Source: Flavobacteriaceae bacterium | GTDB lineage: Bacteria > Bacteroidota > Bacteroidia > Flavobacteriales > Flavobacteriaceae | Assembly (NCBI GenBank): GCA_013215105.1 | Contig: JABSPL010000189.1 | Location: 37,040-101,039, forward strand | Length of the DNA stretch: 64,000 nt | Direction of reading: 5' to 3' | Part shown: piece by piece, positions 36,649 through 45,324 of the stretch | Layout: every line of letters begins with the position of its first letter | How positions within the stretch are numbered: the stretch's first letter is position 1 | Program-made: the position numbers and the translations under genes | The notes under the pieces: model-generated | What the model was told of the DNA's origin: nothing | What the model saw: the letters and a program-made list of their open reading frames with translations, nothing else | The model's database searches: none

Positions 36649-37047
36649 ATGAAAAACACACTGAAAAACAAGGACATAAGTCAAACTCCATTTAGAAGGG
36701 ATGTTTTAAAAATTTTTAATAGTCATAAAAATGCTATTCCTCTTTCCGTTATAGAGCAAGAGTTGAGCAGCTACAATAGAGTCACACTATACAGAACTAT
36801 CAAAAGTTTTATAGAAAAAAACATTATTCATGAAATAGTAATAAGCGGAGAGGAATCTAAATATGCTCTTTCTAAAGAAAACAAAGACACACCTTACCAA
36901 CAACACATACATTTCAAATGTAGAAGTTGCAATATATTGTTCTGTTCTGAACTAGACAAAGCTATTACTATATCTTTAGAAAAGCACAAAATAGAACGTC
37001 TAGATATACAAGCTTTTGGTATATGTAACAAATGCAATATTAGTTAA
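36649..37047 (+). CDS. Fur family transcriptional regulator (Fur or Zur)
   Basis: 132 residues: winged-helix DNA-binding domain (about 10-85, RRDVLKIFNSHKNAIPLSVIEQ, RVTLYRTIKSF) and a C-terminal dimer domain with the zinc site CRSC (about 103-106) and CNKC near the end, plus a His-rich QQHIHFKC segment. It is divergent from a TonB receptor with two inverted repeats between them, which suggests it represses that receptor and itself. The short length and position by a metal receptor fit Zur as well as Fur. Confidence 0.88.
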   Translation: MKNTLKNKDISQTPFRRDVLKIFNSHKNAIPLSVIEQELSSYNRVTLYRTIKSFIEKNIIHEIVISGEESKYALSKENKDTPYQQHIHFKCRSCNILFCSELDKAITISLEKHKIERLDIQAFGICNKCNIS

Positions 37048-37090
37048 ATAAATATAAACATCTAATAGACTCTATCTTAGAATAATAACG

Positions 37091-37098
37091 TATATTTG
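37091..37098 (+). promoter_or_regulatory. porP/sprF promoter, -7 element
   Basis: TATATTTG 17 bases upstream of the start codon of the PorP/SprF gene. Confidence 0.5.
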
Positions 37099-37115
37099 TT
37101 AGATAACTGAAAAAT

Positions 37116-38033
37116 ATGCTACGAAAATCAAGTTCAATATTACTTTTATTTTGTTTTAAATTAATGTTTTCGCAGCAAGACATACAATATACACAATATA
37201 CTAACAGCATGACCGTACTAAACCCTGCTTATGCAGGGTCTAGAAATTCTTTGAATTTAACTTTATTAAACCGGTCTCAATGGACAGGTGTAGAAGGAGC
37301 TCCTAAAACGCTTCTTTTATCGGGTAACGTCCCTGTAAACCATAGATTAGGCTTAGGTTTATCAACCGTATTTAACCAGACAGGACCAACAAAAGAAACC
37401 AGTATACATGCTGACTTCTCTTACAAACTAAGGCTCGGACGAAAAGGTATGTTTGCATTCGGTGTAAAAACAGGGCTCACTGCTCTTAACATAAATCTAT
37501 CAAACTTACCAAGCACCTCTGATTTCGTAGACCCTAGCGTCTACGAAAACATAGATAACACGTCTATTAATTTTGGAGTAGGAGTATTTTATTACACAAA
37601 CAACTACTATCTAGGACTATCAGCTCCTAATATCATAGAATCTTATTATTTTACCAGAAATAATGGAAATATAACTACTTTATCCAAAAACTCTACTTAC
37701 TATATAATAGGAGGATATGTTATGAAATTAAACTCTGAATTTCGTTTAAAAGGAGCTTTATTAGCCAGAAAAGAATACACTTTACCTTTAAGTATAGAAG
37801 TATCTGCTAACGTAATACAATTAAACAAATTTGACTTTGGATTATCTTATAGATTAGAAGAGTCTATAAACGCCATGATAAATTTACAAATGTCTAGATT
37901 TTACAAATTAGGATATTCTTACGGATATACAGTAGCAAACATAGGAATTAGCGACAAAGGGTCTCACGAAATAATAATGACACTAGACTTCCCTATAGCC
38001 CGAAGACCACTAGGCTTTACTCGTTGTTTCTAA
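37116..38033 (+). CDS. PorP/SprF family type IX secretion membrane protein
   Basis: 305 residues with a signal peptide (ending SQQ) and the family start QDIQYTQYTNSMTVLNPAYAG, LLNRSQWTGVEGAPKT and a beta-barrel body ending LGFTRCF. PorP/SprF proteins are outer-membrane factors that attach or help export particular T9SS cargo, and most are encoded next to a large secreted adhesin. Here none is next to it: Fur precedes and a flavin oxygenase follows after 190 gene-free bases. Confidence 0.9.
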   Translation: MLRKSSSILLLFCFKLMFSQQDIQYTQYTNSMTVLNPAYAGSRNSLNLTLLNRSQWTGVEGAPKTLLLSGNVPVNHRLGLGLSTVFNQTGPTKETSIHADFSYKLRLGRKGMFAFGVKTGLTALNINLSNLPSTSDFVDPSVYENIDNTSINFGVGVFYYTNNYYLGLSAPNIIESYYFTRNNGNITTLSKNSTYYIIGGYVMKLNSEFRLKGALLARKEYTLPLSIEVSANVIQLNKFDFGLSYRLEESINAMINLQMSRFYKLGYSYGYTVANIGISDKGSHEIIMTLDFPIARRPLGFTRCF

Positions 38034-38223
38034 ATTATACTTTTAGTCTGTTGTTTATAGTATTTTCAAAATTACGCCTTATAATTACATATAATTGAAA
38101 TACAGACTACCATAAATATTTAAAGCTTAAAAAAATAAATATTTAAAACTTTACACTTAATATATTGATATATTTAACTATTTTTAGAAATAAATAAACT
38201 AATCTTTTTTGAAAATATAATAT

Positions 38224-39180
38224 ATGAAACAAAACAAACTTACCGATATTTTAGATATTGAACATCCTATAATAATGGCCCCTATGTTTTTGGTGTCAGA
38301 TGTTAATATGACCAAAATAGCACTAGATTCTGGAATTACAGGCTGCATACCTGCTATGAATTATCGTTCTTTAAAAGAATTAGAAACTGCTATTAGAGAA
38401 TTAAAAAAACATAGTGACAAGCCTTTTGGCATAAATCTAATCGTTAATAAATCTAATTTTAACTACAAAAAACAATTAGAAATATGCTGTAACGAAAAAG
38501 TAGCATATATAATAACTTCACTAGGAAGCCCCAAAGAAACTATAAAAATGGCTCATGCCGTAGGTACAAAAGTGATTTGCGATGTCGTAGATCTTAAATT
38601 CGCCAAAAAAGTAGAAAAACTAGGGGCTGATGCAATAATAGCTGTCAACAAAGAAGCAGGAGGGCATTCTGGACCAAAATCGTATACCGAATTAATACCT
38701 GAACTCCATAAAAACTGTAGTATACCAATAATATCGGCAGGAGGAACAGCTACAGGAGAACAAATAAAAGCTATGCTTAGTATAGGGGCTGCAGGAGTGT
38801 CTATGGGAAGTATTTTTATAGCAAGTAAAGAAGCTCCTGTATCGGACGAATACAAACAAGCCTGTGTAGATTATGGTGCTAAGGACATAATACTAACAAC
38901 AAAAGTATCAGGAACACCTTGTACCGTAATAAACACTCCTTATGTTCAACAAACAGGTACAGAGCAAAACTGGTTTGAAAAATTACTTAATAAAAATAAA
39001 AAAATAAAAAAATGGGTAAAAGCATTTGTGTTTGCTAAAGGAATGAAAACTTTACAAAAATCAGCTTTTTCGAGTACTTATAAAACTGTATGGTGCGCAG
39101 GTCCATCTATAGAATATGTAACAGAAATAAAACCATTAAAAGAAATTATAAACCAATTAACAAGTAACTATGAAGGATAA
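38224..39180 (+). CDS. Nitronate monooxygenase family flavoprotein
   Basis: 318-residue FMN TIM barrel. Signs of the family are the N-terminal HPIIMAPMFLVSD, NKEAGGHSG with the catalytic His, ISAGGTATGEQIKAMLSIGAAGVSMGS (phosphate-binding loop) and the total length. It oxidises nitronates or related small carbon acids; the actual substrate is unknown. The 3' end overlaps the next gene by 11 bases. Confidence 0.88.
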   Translation: MKQNKLTDILDIEHPIIMAPMFLVSDVNMTKIALDSGITGCIPAMNYRSLKELETAIRELKKHSDKPFGINLIVNKSNFNYKKQLEICCNEKVAYIITSLGSPKETIKMAHAVGTKVICDVVDLKFAKKVEKLGADAIIAVNKEAGGHSGPKSYTELIPELHKNCSIPIISAGGTATGEQIKAMLSIGAAGVSMGSIFIASKEAPVSDEYKQACVDYGAKDIILTTKVSGTPCTVINTPYVQQTGTEQNWFEKLLNKNKKIKKWVKAFVFAKGMKTLQKSAFSSTYKTVWCAGPSIEYVTEIKPLKEIINQLTSNYEG

Positions 39181-39634
39181 TCTAAAAATAATGCGTAGAA
39201 AATTATGGCTATTGGGATTTTTCAAAATACCGCTACTTCATTACTGTAAACCGAAGCTAATAAGCCTAACCGACGAGGAAATGATTGTAAAAATAGCTTT
39301 ACGAAGAAGAACCAAAAATCATCTTAATTCTATGTACTTTGGAGCTTTGGCTGTAGGTGCTGATATAACTTCTGGTCTGTTTGCTTTTTACTATAGCACC
39401 AAAAACAAACAGAAAATGTCTTTTGCTTTCAAGTCGGCAAACATGCAGTTCTTAAAAAGAGCAGAATCAGACGTTATTTTCAAATGCAGACAAGGATTAC
39501 TAATAAAAGAATGTATAGACCAGTCTGCCAGTGAAAAAAAACGGATAAATAAAAATATAGATGTAGAAGCTTTTAATAAAGAAAACGAACTAGTAGCTTC
39601 ATTCCAGATGACTTTATCGGTGAAGGTATTGTAA
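39170..39634 (+). CDS. DUF4442 hotdog-fold protein (probable thioesterase)
   Basis: 154 residues with the DUF4442 pattern: LSLTDEEMIVKIALRRRTKNH, then NSMYFGALAVGADITSGLFAF and a beta-rich tail. The family is of the hotdog type, so acyl-CoA thioesterase activity is plausible but unproven. It is translationally coupled to the nitronate monooxygenase-like gene and followed by a terminator. Confidence 0.75.
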   Translation: MKDNLKIMRRKLWLLGFFKIPLLHYCKPKLISLTDEEMIVKIALRRRTKNHLNSMYFGALAVGADITSGLFAFYYSTKNKQKMSFAFKSANMQFLKRAESDVIFKCRQGLLIKECIDQSASEKKRINKNIDVEAFNKENELVASFQMTLSVKVL

Positions 39635-39642
39635 TACAAAAA

Positions 39643-39679
39643 AAAACGGAAAATAGTTATCTAAGCTATTTTTCGTTTT
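39643..39679. terminator. Terminator
   Basis: AAAACGGAAAATAG (39643-39656) pairs with 39666-39679 with one G-T pair, between two convergent genes. Confidence 0.85.
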
Positions 39680-39700
39680 CTTATTCATTATCTGATCATA

Positions 39701-41011
39701 TTAATTACTACAATCAATATCATTAGAGCCTGAGATACCTGATGCTTCATAATTTATATAGCACTCTTGAGGACTGTTAGCTATATTCCATATAGAAGAA
39801 TCTAAACATTTTAAATCTGTATTTTGAGATATATTTAAAATGATTAAATAATTTAGACTCGCTATAGTTGTAGGTAAACTAGTAAATTTATTCTTAGCCA
39901 GATTCAATGTCCATAAGTTAACTAAATCCTCTATGCTTTCGGGTAAATTCTTTAATTGATTAAGAGGAACTGAGAGGTTTTCTAATAAAACTAGCTCGCC
40001 TATGTCATTAGGAAGAGATATTAACTTATTATCTCCCAATCTCAACCCTTTAAGTTTAGATAAGTTAGTAATACTCTCAGGGACATCCCCTAATAAATTA
40101 CTGTATAAGTATAGATATTCTAAATTCTGTAAATCGCCCAAACTATCGGGAAGAGGCGATTCTAACCTATTCTCTGAGGCATATATATATTCCAAATTAG
40201 TCATATCTCCTATGCTTTGCGGTAGGGATTCTAATCCATTCCTCCTTAAATCCAACCCTTTCAAGTTGACAAGTTTACCCATACTTTCAGGTAAATAAGT
40301 TAATTCATTCTGATCTAAATATAAGTGTTCCAAGTTTGACAGATCGCCTATACTTTCATTAAGAGGAGAAGTTAAGTTATTACTTCCTATATTAAACACT
40401 TTTAACTTATCTAAAGCTCCTATATACGATGGTAATTCGGTTATAAACAATCTTGTTAACAGAAGTTCGGTTACTCTTTTTTCTTCATCTAACGAATTAC
40501 CATTACCTAATACCCTTATTATATATTGTATATCCTCCTGCGTAACCTCATCTATATTTTCTTTCCAAACTATATTGTTTACCTCATGTTCAAAAGGTAT
40601 TTCATTTTTCAAAAGCTCCTTTAATACCATATAATCGGTCTTATAACTAAAAACTCTTTTTATGGTTACTTTTATAGTTCCTTTTTCCACTCCGTCTTGA
40701 CTAATAGTATATTGTTTAAAACCACCATCTGAAAAATCAACAACAGAACCAGATATAGGTTCTGAAACAGCCCCTTGACTTAAATCGAACTTAGTTATAA
40801 CCGACCTTATATCAATATCGAAAGGAGTTGTTATCTCTATATCTCCTGACTCCAAATATTCTACCTCTACATCTAATTTCCCCTCTTCATCAAATACAGT
40901 CATATTTGTTATAACAGTTTTTAAATCTACCTCTTGGGTAGTTTCATTTTCTTCATCACAACCTACAATTGCGATAATCATCAAACATATAATAATTCTG
41001 AATTTTGACAT
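39701..41011 (-). CDS. Leucine-rich-repeat lipoprotein
   Basis: 436 residues. The signal peptide ends IVGC with Cys at 18, so it is probably lipidated. Residues about 25-130 form two beta-rich units (VTIKR after a SGSVVDFSDG stretch) of the DUF5018-like type found in Bacteroidota lipoproteins. Residues about 185-400 hold some nine 23-residue LRRs (LxxLPxSIGDLxNLxxLxLxxN). The gene is the last of a minus-strand unit with thiL, 17 bases upstream of it. Function is unknown; surface binding is an inference from the repeats. Confidence 0.8.
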   Translation of the reverse strand: MSKFRIIICLMIIAIVGCDEENETTQEVDLKTVITNMTVFDEEGKLDVEVEYLESGDIEITTPFDIDIRSVITKFDLSQGAVSEPISGSVVDFSDGGFKQYTISQDGVEKGTIKVTIKRVFSYKTDYMVLKELLKNEIPFEHEVNNIVWKENIDEVTQEDIQYIIRVLGNGNSLDEEKRVTELLLTRLFITELPSYIGALDKLKVFNIGSNNLTSPLNESIGDLSNLEHLYLDQNELTYLPESMGKLVNLKGLDLRRNGLESLPQSIGDMTNLEYIYASENRLESPLPDSLGDLQNLEYLYLYSNLLGDVPESITNLSKLKGLRLGDNKLISLPNDIGELVLLENLSVPLNQLKNLPESIEDLVNLWTLNLAKNKFTSLPTTIASLNYLIILNISQNTDLKCLDSSIWNIANSPQECYINYEASGISGSNDIDCSN

Positions 41012-41028
41012 TTTTTATTTTAAATATA

Positions 41029-42087
41029 TTATTCTTTTTCCTTCTTTAATGTAGCATCCCAACCTTGAGCAGTCAAAGGAATACTTTGATCGGCACGAGT
41101 TATAAGGTTATAACCATTACTTTTATCGGTCATATGCCCTATAACGCTTATATGTGGATTACCTTTTATCTTATCAAAATCGTCTTGTGATACTGTAAAT
41201 AACAATTCAAAATCGTCACCACCGCTAAGAGCTATAGTTGTAGAGTTAAGTTCAAATTCTTCACAAGTAGATATAACCTGAGGGTCTAAAGGTAATTTGT
41301 CTTCATAAACCGAGCAACCTACTCCTGATTGCCTTCCCAAATGTATTATTTCAGAAGAAAGTCCGTCCGAAATATCTATCATACTAGTTGGTTTTACTCC
41401 CATATCTTTCAGAAGTTTAGAAATATCTTTTCTGGCTTCTGGCTTAAGATGCCTTTCTACCAAATAAGAATATTTCTCCAAATCGGGTTGCGATTGTGGA
41501 TTGACCTGAAAAACTTGCTTTTCTCTTTCTAAAACTTGTAAACCTAAATAAGCAGCTCCTAAGTCTCCAGTCACAACCAACAAATCACCTTGTTTGGCTC
41601 CCGAACGATATATTTGCTCACCTTTTTCTACCTCACCTATCGCGGTTATACTTATTATAAGTCCTTTGTTAGACGAACTGGTGTCTCCTCCAACCATGTC
41701 TATAGAGTATTTTTCACAAGCTAATTGTATACCCGAATACAACTCTTCGACTGCCTCCAAAGGAAACCTGTTCGATATAGCTATAGTAACCAATATCTGG
41801 TTAGCAGTTCCGTTCATAGCATAAATGTCCGATAAACTCATCATTACCGATTTATACCCCAAGTGCTTTAATGGCATATAAGACAAATCAAAATTAACTC
41901 CTTCAACCAAAATATCGGTAGTTACTAAGGTGTTTTTATCTTTATAATCAAGCACAGCAGAATCGTCTCCTACTCCTTTTATAGTACTATTTTTAGTTAT
42001 TTCGAAATGCTTAGTTATATGTTCTATAAGTCCGAATTCTCCTAAAGTAGATATACTAGTGCTATCGGTATTTTTGTTTTCAAACAT
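41029..42087 (-). CDS. thiL: Thiamine-monophosphate kinase
   Basis: Converts thiamine monophosphate to thiamine diphosphate. Motifs GVGDDSAV, TDILVEGVNF, MVGGDTSS and LSGGDDFELLF are complete. The open frame could start at 42138, but that would overlap the glycosyltransferase gene by 47 bases; the ATG at 42087 leaves a 4-base gap and gives the usual N-terminus (STLGEFGLIEHI follows shortly). No other thi genes are in the window. Confidence 0.93.
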   Translation of the reverse strand: MFENKNTDSTSISTLGEFGLIEHITKHFEITKNSTIKGVGDDSAVLDYKDKNTLVTTDILVEGVNFDLSYMPLKHLGYKSVMMSLSDIYAMNGTANQILVTIAISNRFPLEAVEELYSGIQLACEKYSIDMVGGDTSSSNKGLIISITAIGEVEKGEQIYRSGAKQGDLLVVTGDLGAAYLGLQVLEREKQVFQVNPQSQPDLEKYSYLVERHLKPEARKDISKLLKDMGVKPTSMIDISDGLSSEIIHLGRQSGVGCSVYEDKLPLDPQVISTCEEFELNSTTIALSGGDDFELLFTVSQDDFDKIKGNPHISVIGHMTDKSNGYNLITRADQSIPLTAQGWDATLKKEKE

Positions 42088-42091
42088 GATT

Positions 42092-43051
42092 TTATTTTTT
42101 AATATTTTTAATGAAAGATTGTAAAAAGCCTGTTCCATAAGCCGTAAACTGTATAAAAACAGTATATATACTCATCACAGCTATTATTGTGTTTTTTGTT
42201 TTGTAAGTCGAATTTATAAAAACAGCCATTATATAAAGCAAATAACATTTTATAAAAAAACTATTTCCTAGTAATAATACCACCAAAGAAAAAACTAAAC
42301 CAATTATAAATAAGCTAGGAAACCAATAAGTAAGCTTAGCTGTTCCTTTATACTTTTTATTAAGTATAGGTCTCTGCTTCCCAAACTGGTTTACTTGCTT
42401 GTAAAACATAGTAATATCAACTCTTCTTTTATGATAAACAAAAGCTTTTTCTATTAATTGAGTTTCTATATTATTGTTCCAAAGCCTAAAAGTAAGATCT
42501 ATATCTTCGCCTATCCTATCGGCAGAAAAACCTTTAGTAACCTCGTAAGCATGCTTAGACAATCCCATATTAAAACTCCTAAGCTGAAACTTCCCAGCTG
42601 TATTTTTCTTCCCCCTAATACCTCCTGTACTAAGATAAGATGTCATAGCGTAATTTATAGCTTTTTGAGTATAATTAAAAGAATCGTGAGCCTCATCTGG
42701 TCCTCCGAAAGCATCTGTATAGTTATCTTTAAGAGCTTTTTCTACTTCTTTCAGATAATCTATAGGCAACAAACAATCAGAATCTAATATTATAAAATAA
42801 TTACCTTTAGCCAGATTCATCCCATAATTCCTAGATAAACCGGGTCCAGTATTTTCTTTATAGAAATATTTAATATCTAATTTTTCGGAATATTTATCAA
42901 TAATATCACTATAACTAACACTAGACCCATCATCTACAATAGTAATATCAAAGCTACCTTCGTAACTTTGTACTTCTATAGTACTAAGCAGTTCGTCTAG
43001 CTCTTCTGTTCGGTTATAAATAGGTATTATTATGGAAAATTGTAGTTTCAT
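42092..43051 (-). CDS. Glycosyltransferase family 2 protein
   Basis: 319 residues: GT-A fold with IIPIYNRTEELDELL at the N-terminus, VDDGSS, the metal motif LDSD (about 92-95) and a second acidic motif GEDIDLTFRLW (about 185-195), followed by two or three C-terminal membrane helices. It transfers a sugar to an unknown acceptor, probably at the inner membrane. It lies between phnA and thiL, 37 bases after phnA. Confidence 0.87.
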   Translation of the reverse strand: MKLQFSIIIPIYNRTEELDELLSTIEVQSYEGSFDITIVDDGSSVSYSDIIDKYSEKLDIKYFYKENTGPGLSRNYGMNLAKGNYFIILDSDCLLPIDYLKEVEKALKDNYTDAFGGPDEAHDSFNYTQKAINYAMTSYLSTGGIRGKKNTAGKFQLRSFNMGLSKHAYEVTKGFSADRIGEDIDLTFRLWNNNIETQLIEKAFVYHKRRVDITMFYKQVNQFGKQRPILNKKYKGTAKLTYWFPSLFIIGLVFSLVVLLLGNSFFIKCYLLYIMAVFINSTYKTKNTIIAVMSIYTVFIQFTAYGTGFLQSFIKNIKK

Positions 43052-43088
43052 TAATATCTTATATACTTAGGTATTTAATAATTCTCTC

Positions 43089-43670
43089 TTACGATTTCTT
43101 AACAAATTTGGTTAATACAACTAAGTGTACACCATTTACTTTGCCTTCCAAATGCTCCGAATTATCATGCACTAACGATACATTACGAATAGCCGTACCA
43201 CGCTTAGCAGTAAAGTTACCTCCTCCTTTTACATCCAAATCTTTTATAAGAACCACAGTATCTCCTGCTGTAATTATAGCCCCGTTAGAGTCTCTGTGTA
43301 TCACCTGATCTTCTTCGCTAACTCCTTCGCCTGTAGCAGCAGCCCATTTCAAATCTTCATCTTCTAAGTATATCATACCCAAAAGTTCTGCTGGCCATCC
43401 TTCGCTTTTAAGCCTGTTAAGCATACGCCAAGCTATTACTTTTACCGAAGAAAATTCACTCCACATACTATCGTTAAGACATCTCCAGTGATTAGAATCG
43501 GTATTATCAGGATTGTCTATCTGGTCAGAACAAGTACCACATGCCAATAAGTTTTCATCCAAACCTCCTACCGATTTAGGCAGTACCTGATATGCATTTA
43601 AGTTTTTGTCAGAACCGCAAAGTTCACATTTCTTTCCACTTCTGTTTTCTAATTCTGCTAATATGCTCAT
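43089..43670 (-). CDS. phnA: PhnA domain protein (YjdM family)
   Basis: 193 residues: N-terminal zinc ribbon with C15xxC18 and C44xxC47, then a PhnA_Zn/SH3-like C-terminal domain (about 125-193: DSNGAIITAGDTVVLIKDLDVKGG). The name comes from the E. coli gene, but the protein is not involved in C-P lyase cleavage and its role is unclear. The gene starts a minus-strand unit with a glycosyltransferase, thiL and the LRR gene. Confidence 0.85.
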   Translation of the reverse strand: MSILAELENRSGKKCELCGSDKNLNAYQVLPKSVGGLDENLLACGTCSDQIDNPDNTDSNHWRCLNDSMWSEFSSVKVIAWRMLNRLKSEGWPAELLGMIYLEDEDLKWAAATGEGVSEEDQVIHRDSNGAIITAGDTVVLIKDLDVKGGGNFTAKRGTAIRNVSLVHDNSEHLEGKVNGVHLVVLTKFVKKS

Positions 43671-43720
43671 TTTTTATTTTTTTATAGTGAGGTCAAATGT
43701 TTTTAGGTATTTAACTAAAG

Positions 43721-43728
43721 CAAAAGTA
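43721..43728 (-). promoter_or_regulatory. phnA promoter, -7 element
   Basis: TACTTTTG on the minus strand, about 50 bases upstream of the phnA start codon, matches TAnnTTTG. Confidence 0.5.
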
Positions 43729-44104
43729 ATGTTTTATGATTGATAAATAAAATTAAAAGTAGGTACATCTATGACTTTCACCAATAAAATATAGCATTGC
43801 CTATTTTTTCAAAACAATAACACTAACACATCAATAAACACCTATATACAAGCCATATATATCTTTTCAATTACATTATTTATCTAATTATTTTCACTTT
43901 ACTGAGTAAAAATAATTATCCCCCTACATTTCAGATACACAGAAACATAAAACAACCTAAGATACACTAAACAACAAATATCTAGAACACAGAGTATCCA
44001 TTATACTCTTTTTAATCATACAAATAAGACTATCACTAGAGCTTTTCTTTAATTAAAATATGTGCTTTTTTAAAAAAAAATAAAAAACACAACCTTTCAA
44101 AACT
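43729..44104. other. Gene-free stretch, AT-rich
   Basis: No open frame of note on either strand and no gene remnant that I can recognise. It contains one small palindrome, TTTACTGAGTAAA at 43898-43910. The 44105-44142 terminator closes the acyl-CoA dehydrogenase unit. Confidence 0.6.
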
Positions 44105-44142
44105 AAAAAAAAGAGAATATCAAAACATCAACACCCTCTTTT
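44105..44142 (-). terminator. Terminator of the acyl-CoA dehydrogenase unit
   Basis: CTCTTTT (44136-44142) pairs with AAAAGAG (44109-44115); on the minus strand the hairpin is followed by a T run. Confidence 0.7.
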
Positions 44143-44166
44143 ACAACCTCATAATATTAATCAAAA

Positions 44167-45309
44167 CTAATCTCTCAGTAAATCTTTAGATATAACTATT
44201 CTTTGTATTTCGGAAGTACCTTCACCTATAGTACACAGTTTACTATCTCTGTAAAATTTCTCCACAGGGAAATCTTTGGTATAACCATAACCTCCATGTA
44301 TCTGTATAGCATCGTTCGATATTCTCTCACAAGCTTCCGAAGCGTAAAGTTTAGCCATTGCTCCTATTTTGGTCATAGGTTCTCCTGCTTCTTTTAGGTA
44401 AGCACTTTTATGTAGTAATAGTTCTGATACTTCTATATCGGTAGCCATATTGGCTAGTTTGAATGCTATAGCTTGAAATTTACTAATAGCTTTCCCAAAT
44501 TGTTCTCTTTCTTTAGAATATTTCAATGCAGCTCTGTATGCTCCTACCGAAACTCCTAAAGCCAAAGCACCTATAGATATACGACCTCCGTCTAATACTT
44601 TCATAGCTTGTATAAATCCGTCACCTTCTTTACCTAATAGGTTTCCTACAGGTATTTTACAATCATCAAAAAACAATTCAGCAGTTTCTGAAGCTCTCAT
44701 ACCTAGTTTGCTTATTTTTTTACCCGAAGTAAAACCTTTAGTTCCTTTTTCTACCACAAAAGCAGACATACCGTGAGAATCTCCTTTTTCGCCAGTTCTT
44801 ACTATTACTACTGCTATATCACCAGTTATGGCGTGAGTTATAAAGTTTTTACCTCCGTTTAACGTATAATAATCACCTTCTCTTACAGCAGTTGTAGCCA
44901 TACCACCAGCATCGGAACCAGTGTTGTGTTCGGTAAGCCCCCAAGCACCTATATGCTCTGCGGTTGCTAGTTTGGGTAACCATTTATTTTTTTGTTCTTC
45001 GGTTCCAAAAGCTAATATATGCCCAGTACAAAGTGAATTATGCGCAGCAACTGAAAGCCCTATCGAAGGGTCAACAGCCGATATTTCTTTTATTATTTCG
45101 ATATAATCGTGGTAGCTAAGCCCTGAACCTCCATATTGTTCGGGTACTAATACTCCCATAAAGCCTAGTTCTCCTAATTTCTTGAATACTTCCACAGGAA
45201 ATTCTTCACTTTCATCCCATTTCATTATGAATGGTCTTATTTCTTTTTCAGCAAAGTCTATAGCTGCCTTAGAAATCATCTCTTGTTCTTCCGTCTTTTT
45301 GAAATCCAT
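44167..45309 (-). CDS. Acyl-CoA dehydrogenase
   Basis: FAD enzyme of 380 residues for the first step of fatty-acid or branched-chain acyl-CoA oxidation. Sequence signs: GAWGLTEHNTGSDAGG, KNFITHA, IQIHGGYGYTKDFPVEKFYRD and GTSEIQRIVIS, the usual C-terminal signature. Chain-length specificity cannot be read from this. It follows the helical-repeat gene by 15 bases. Confidence 0.93.
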   Translation of the reverse strand: MDFKKTEEQEMISKAAIDFAEKEIRPFIMKWDESEEFPVEVFKKLGELGFMGVLVPEQYGGSGLSYHDYIEIIKEISAVDPSIGLSVAAHNSLCTGHILAFGTEEQKNKWLPKLATAEHIGAWGLTEHNTGSDAGGMATTAVREGDYYTLNGGKNFITHAITGDIAVVIVRTGEKGDSHGMSAFVVEKGTKGFTSGKKISKLGMRASETAELFFDDCKIPVGNLLGKEGDGFIQAMKVLDGGRISIGALALGVSVGAYRAALKYSKEREQFGKAISKFQAIAFKLANMATDIEVSELLLHKSAYLKEAGEPMTKIGAMAKLYASEACERISNDAIQIHGGYGYTKDFPVEKFYRDSKLCTIGEGTSEIQRIVISKDLLRD

Positions 45310-45324
45310 TTTTTATAGTTCGTT

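Noticed and set aside
43898..43910. Palindrome TTTACTGAGTAAA in the gene-free stretch
   Set aside because: It stands alone without a nearby start codon or promoter and such short palindromes are expected by chance in AT-rich sequence.
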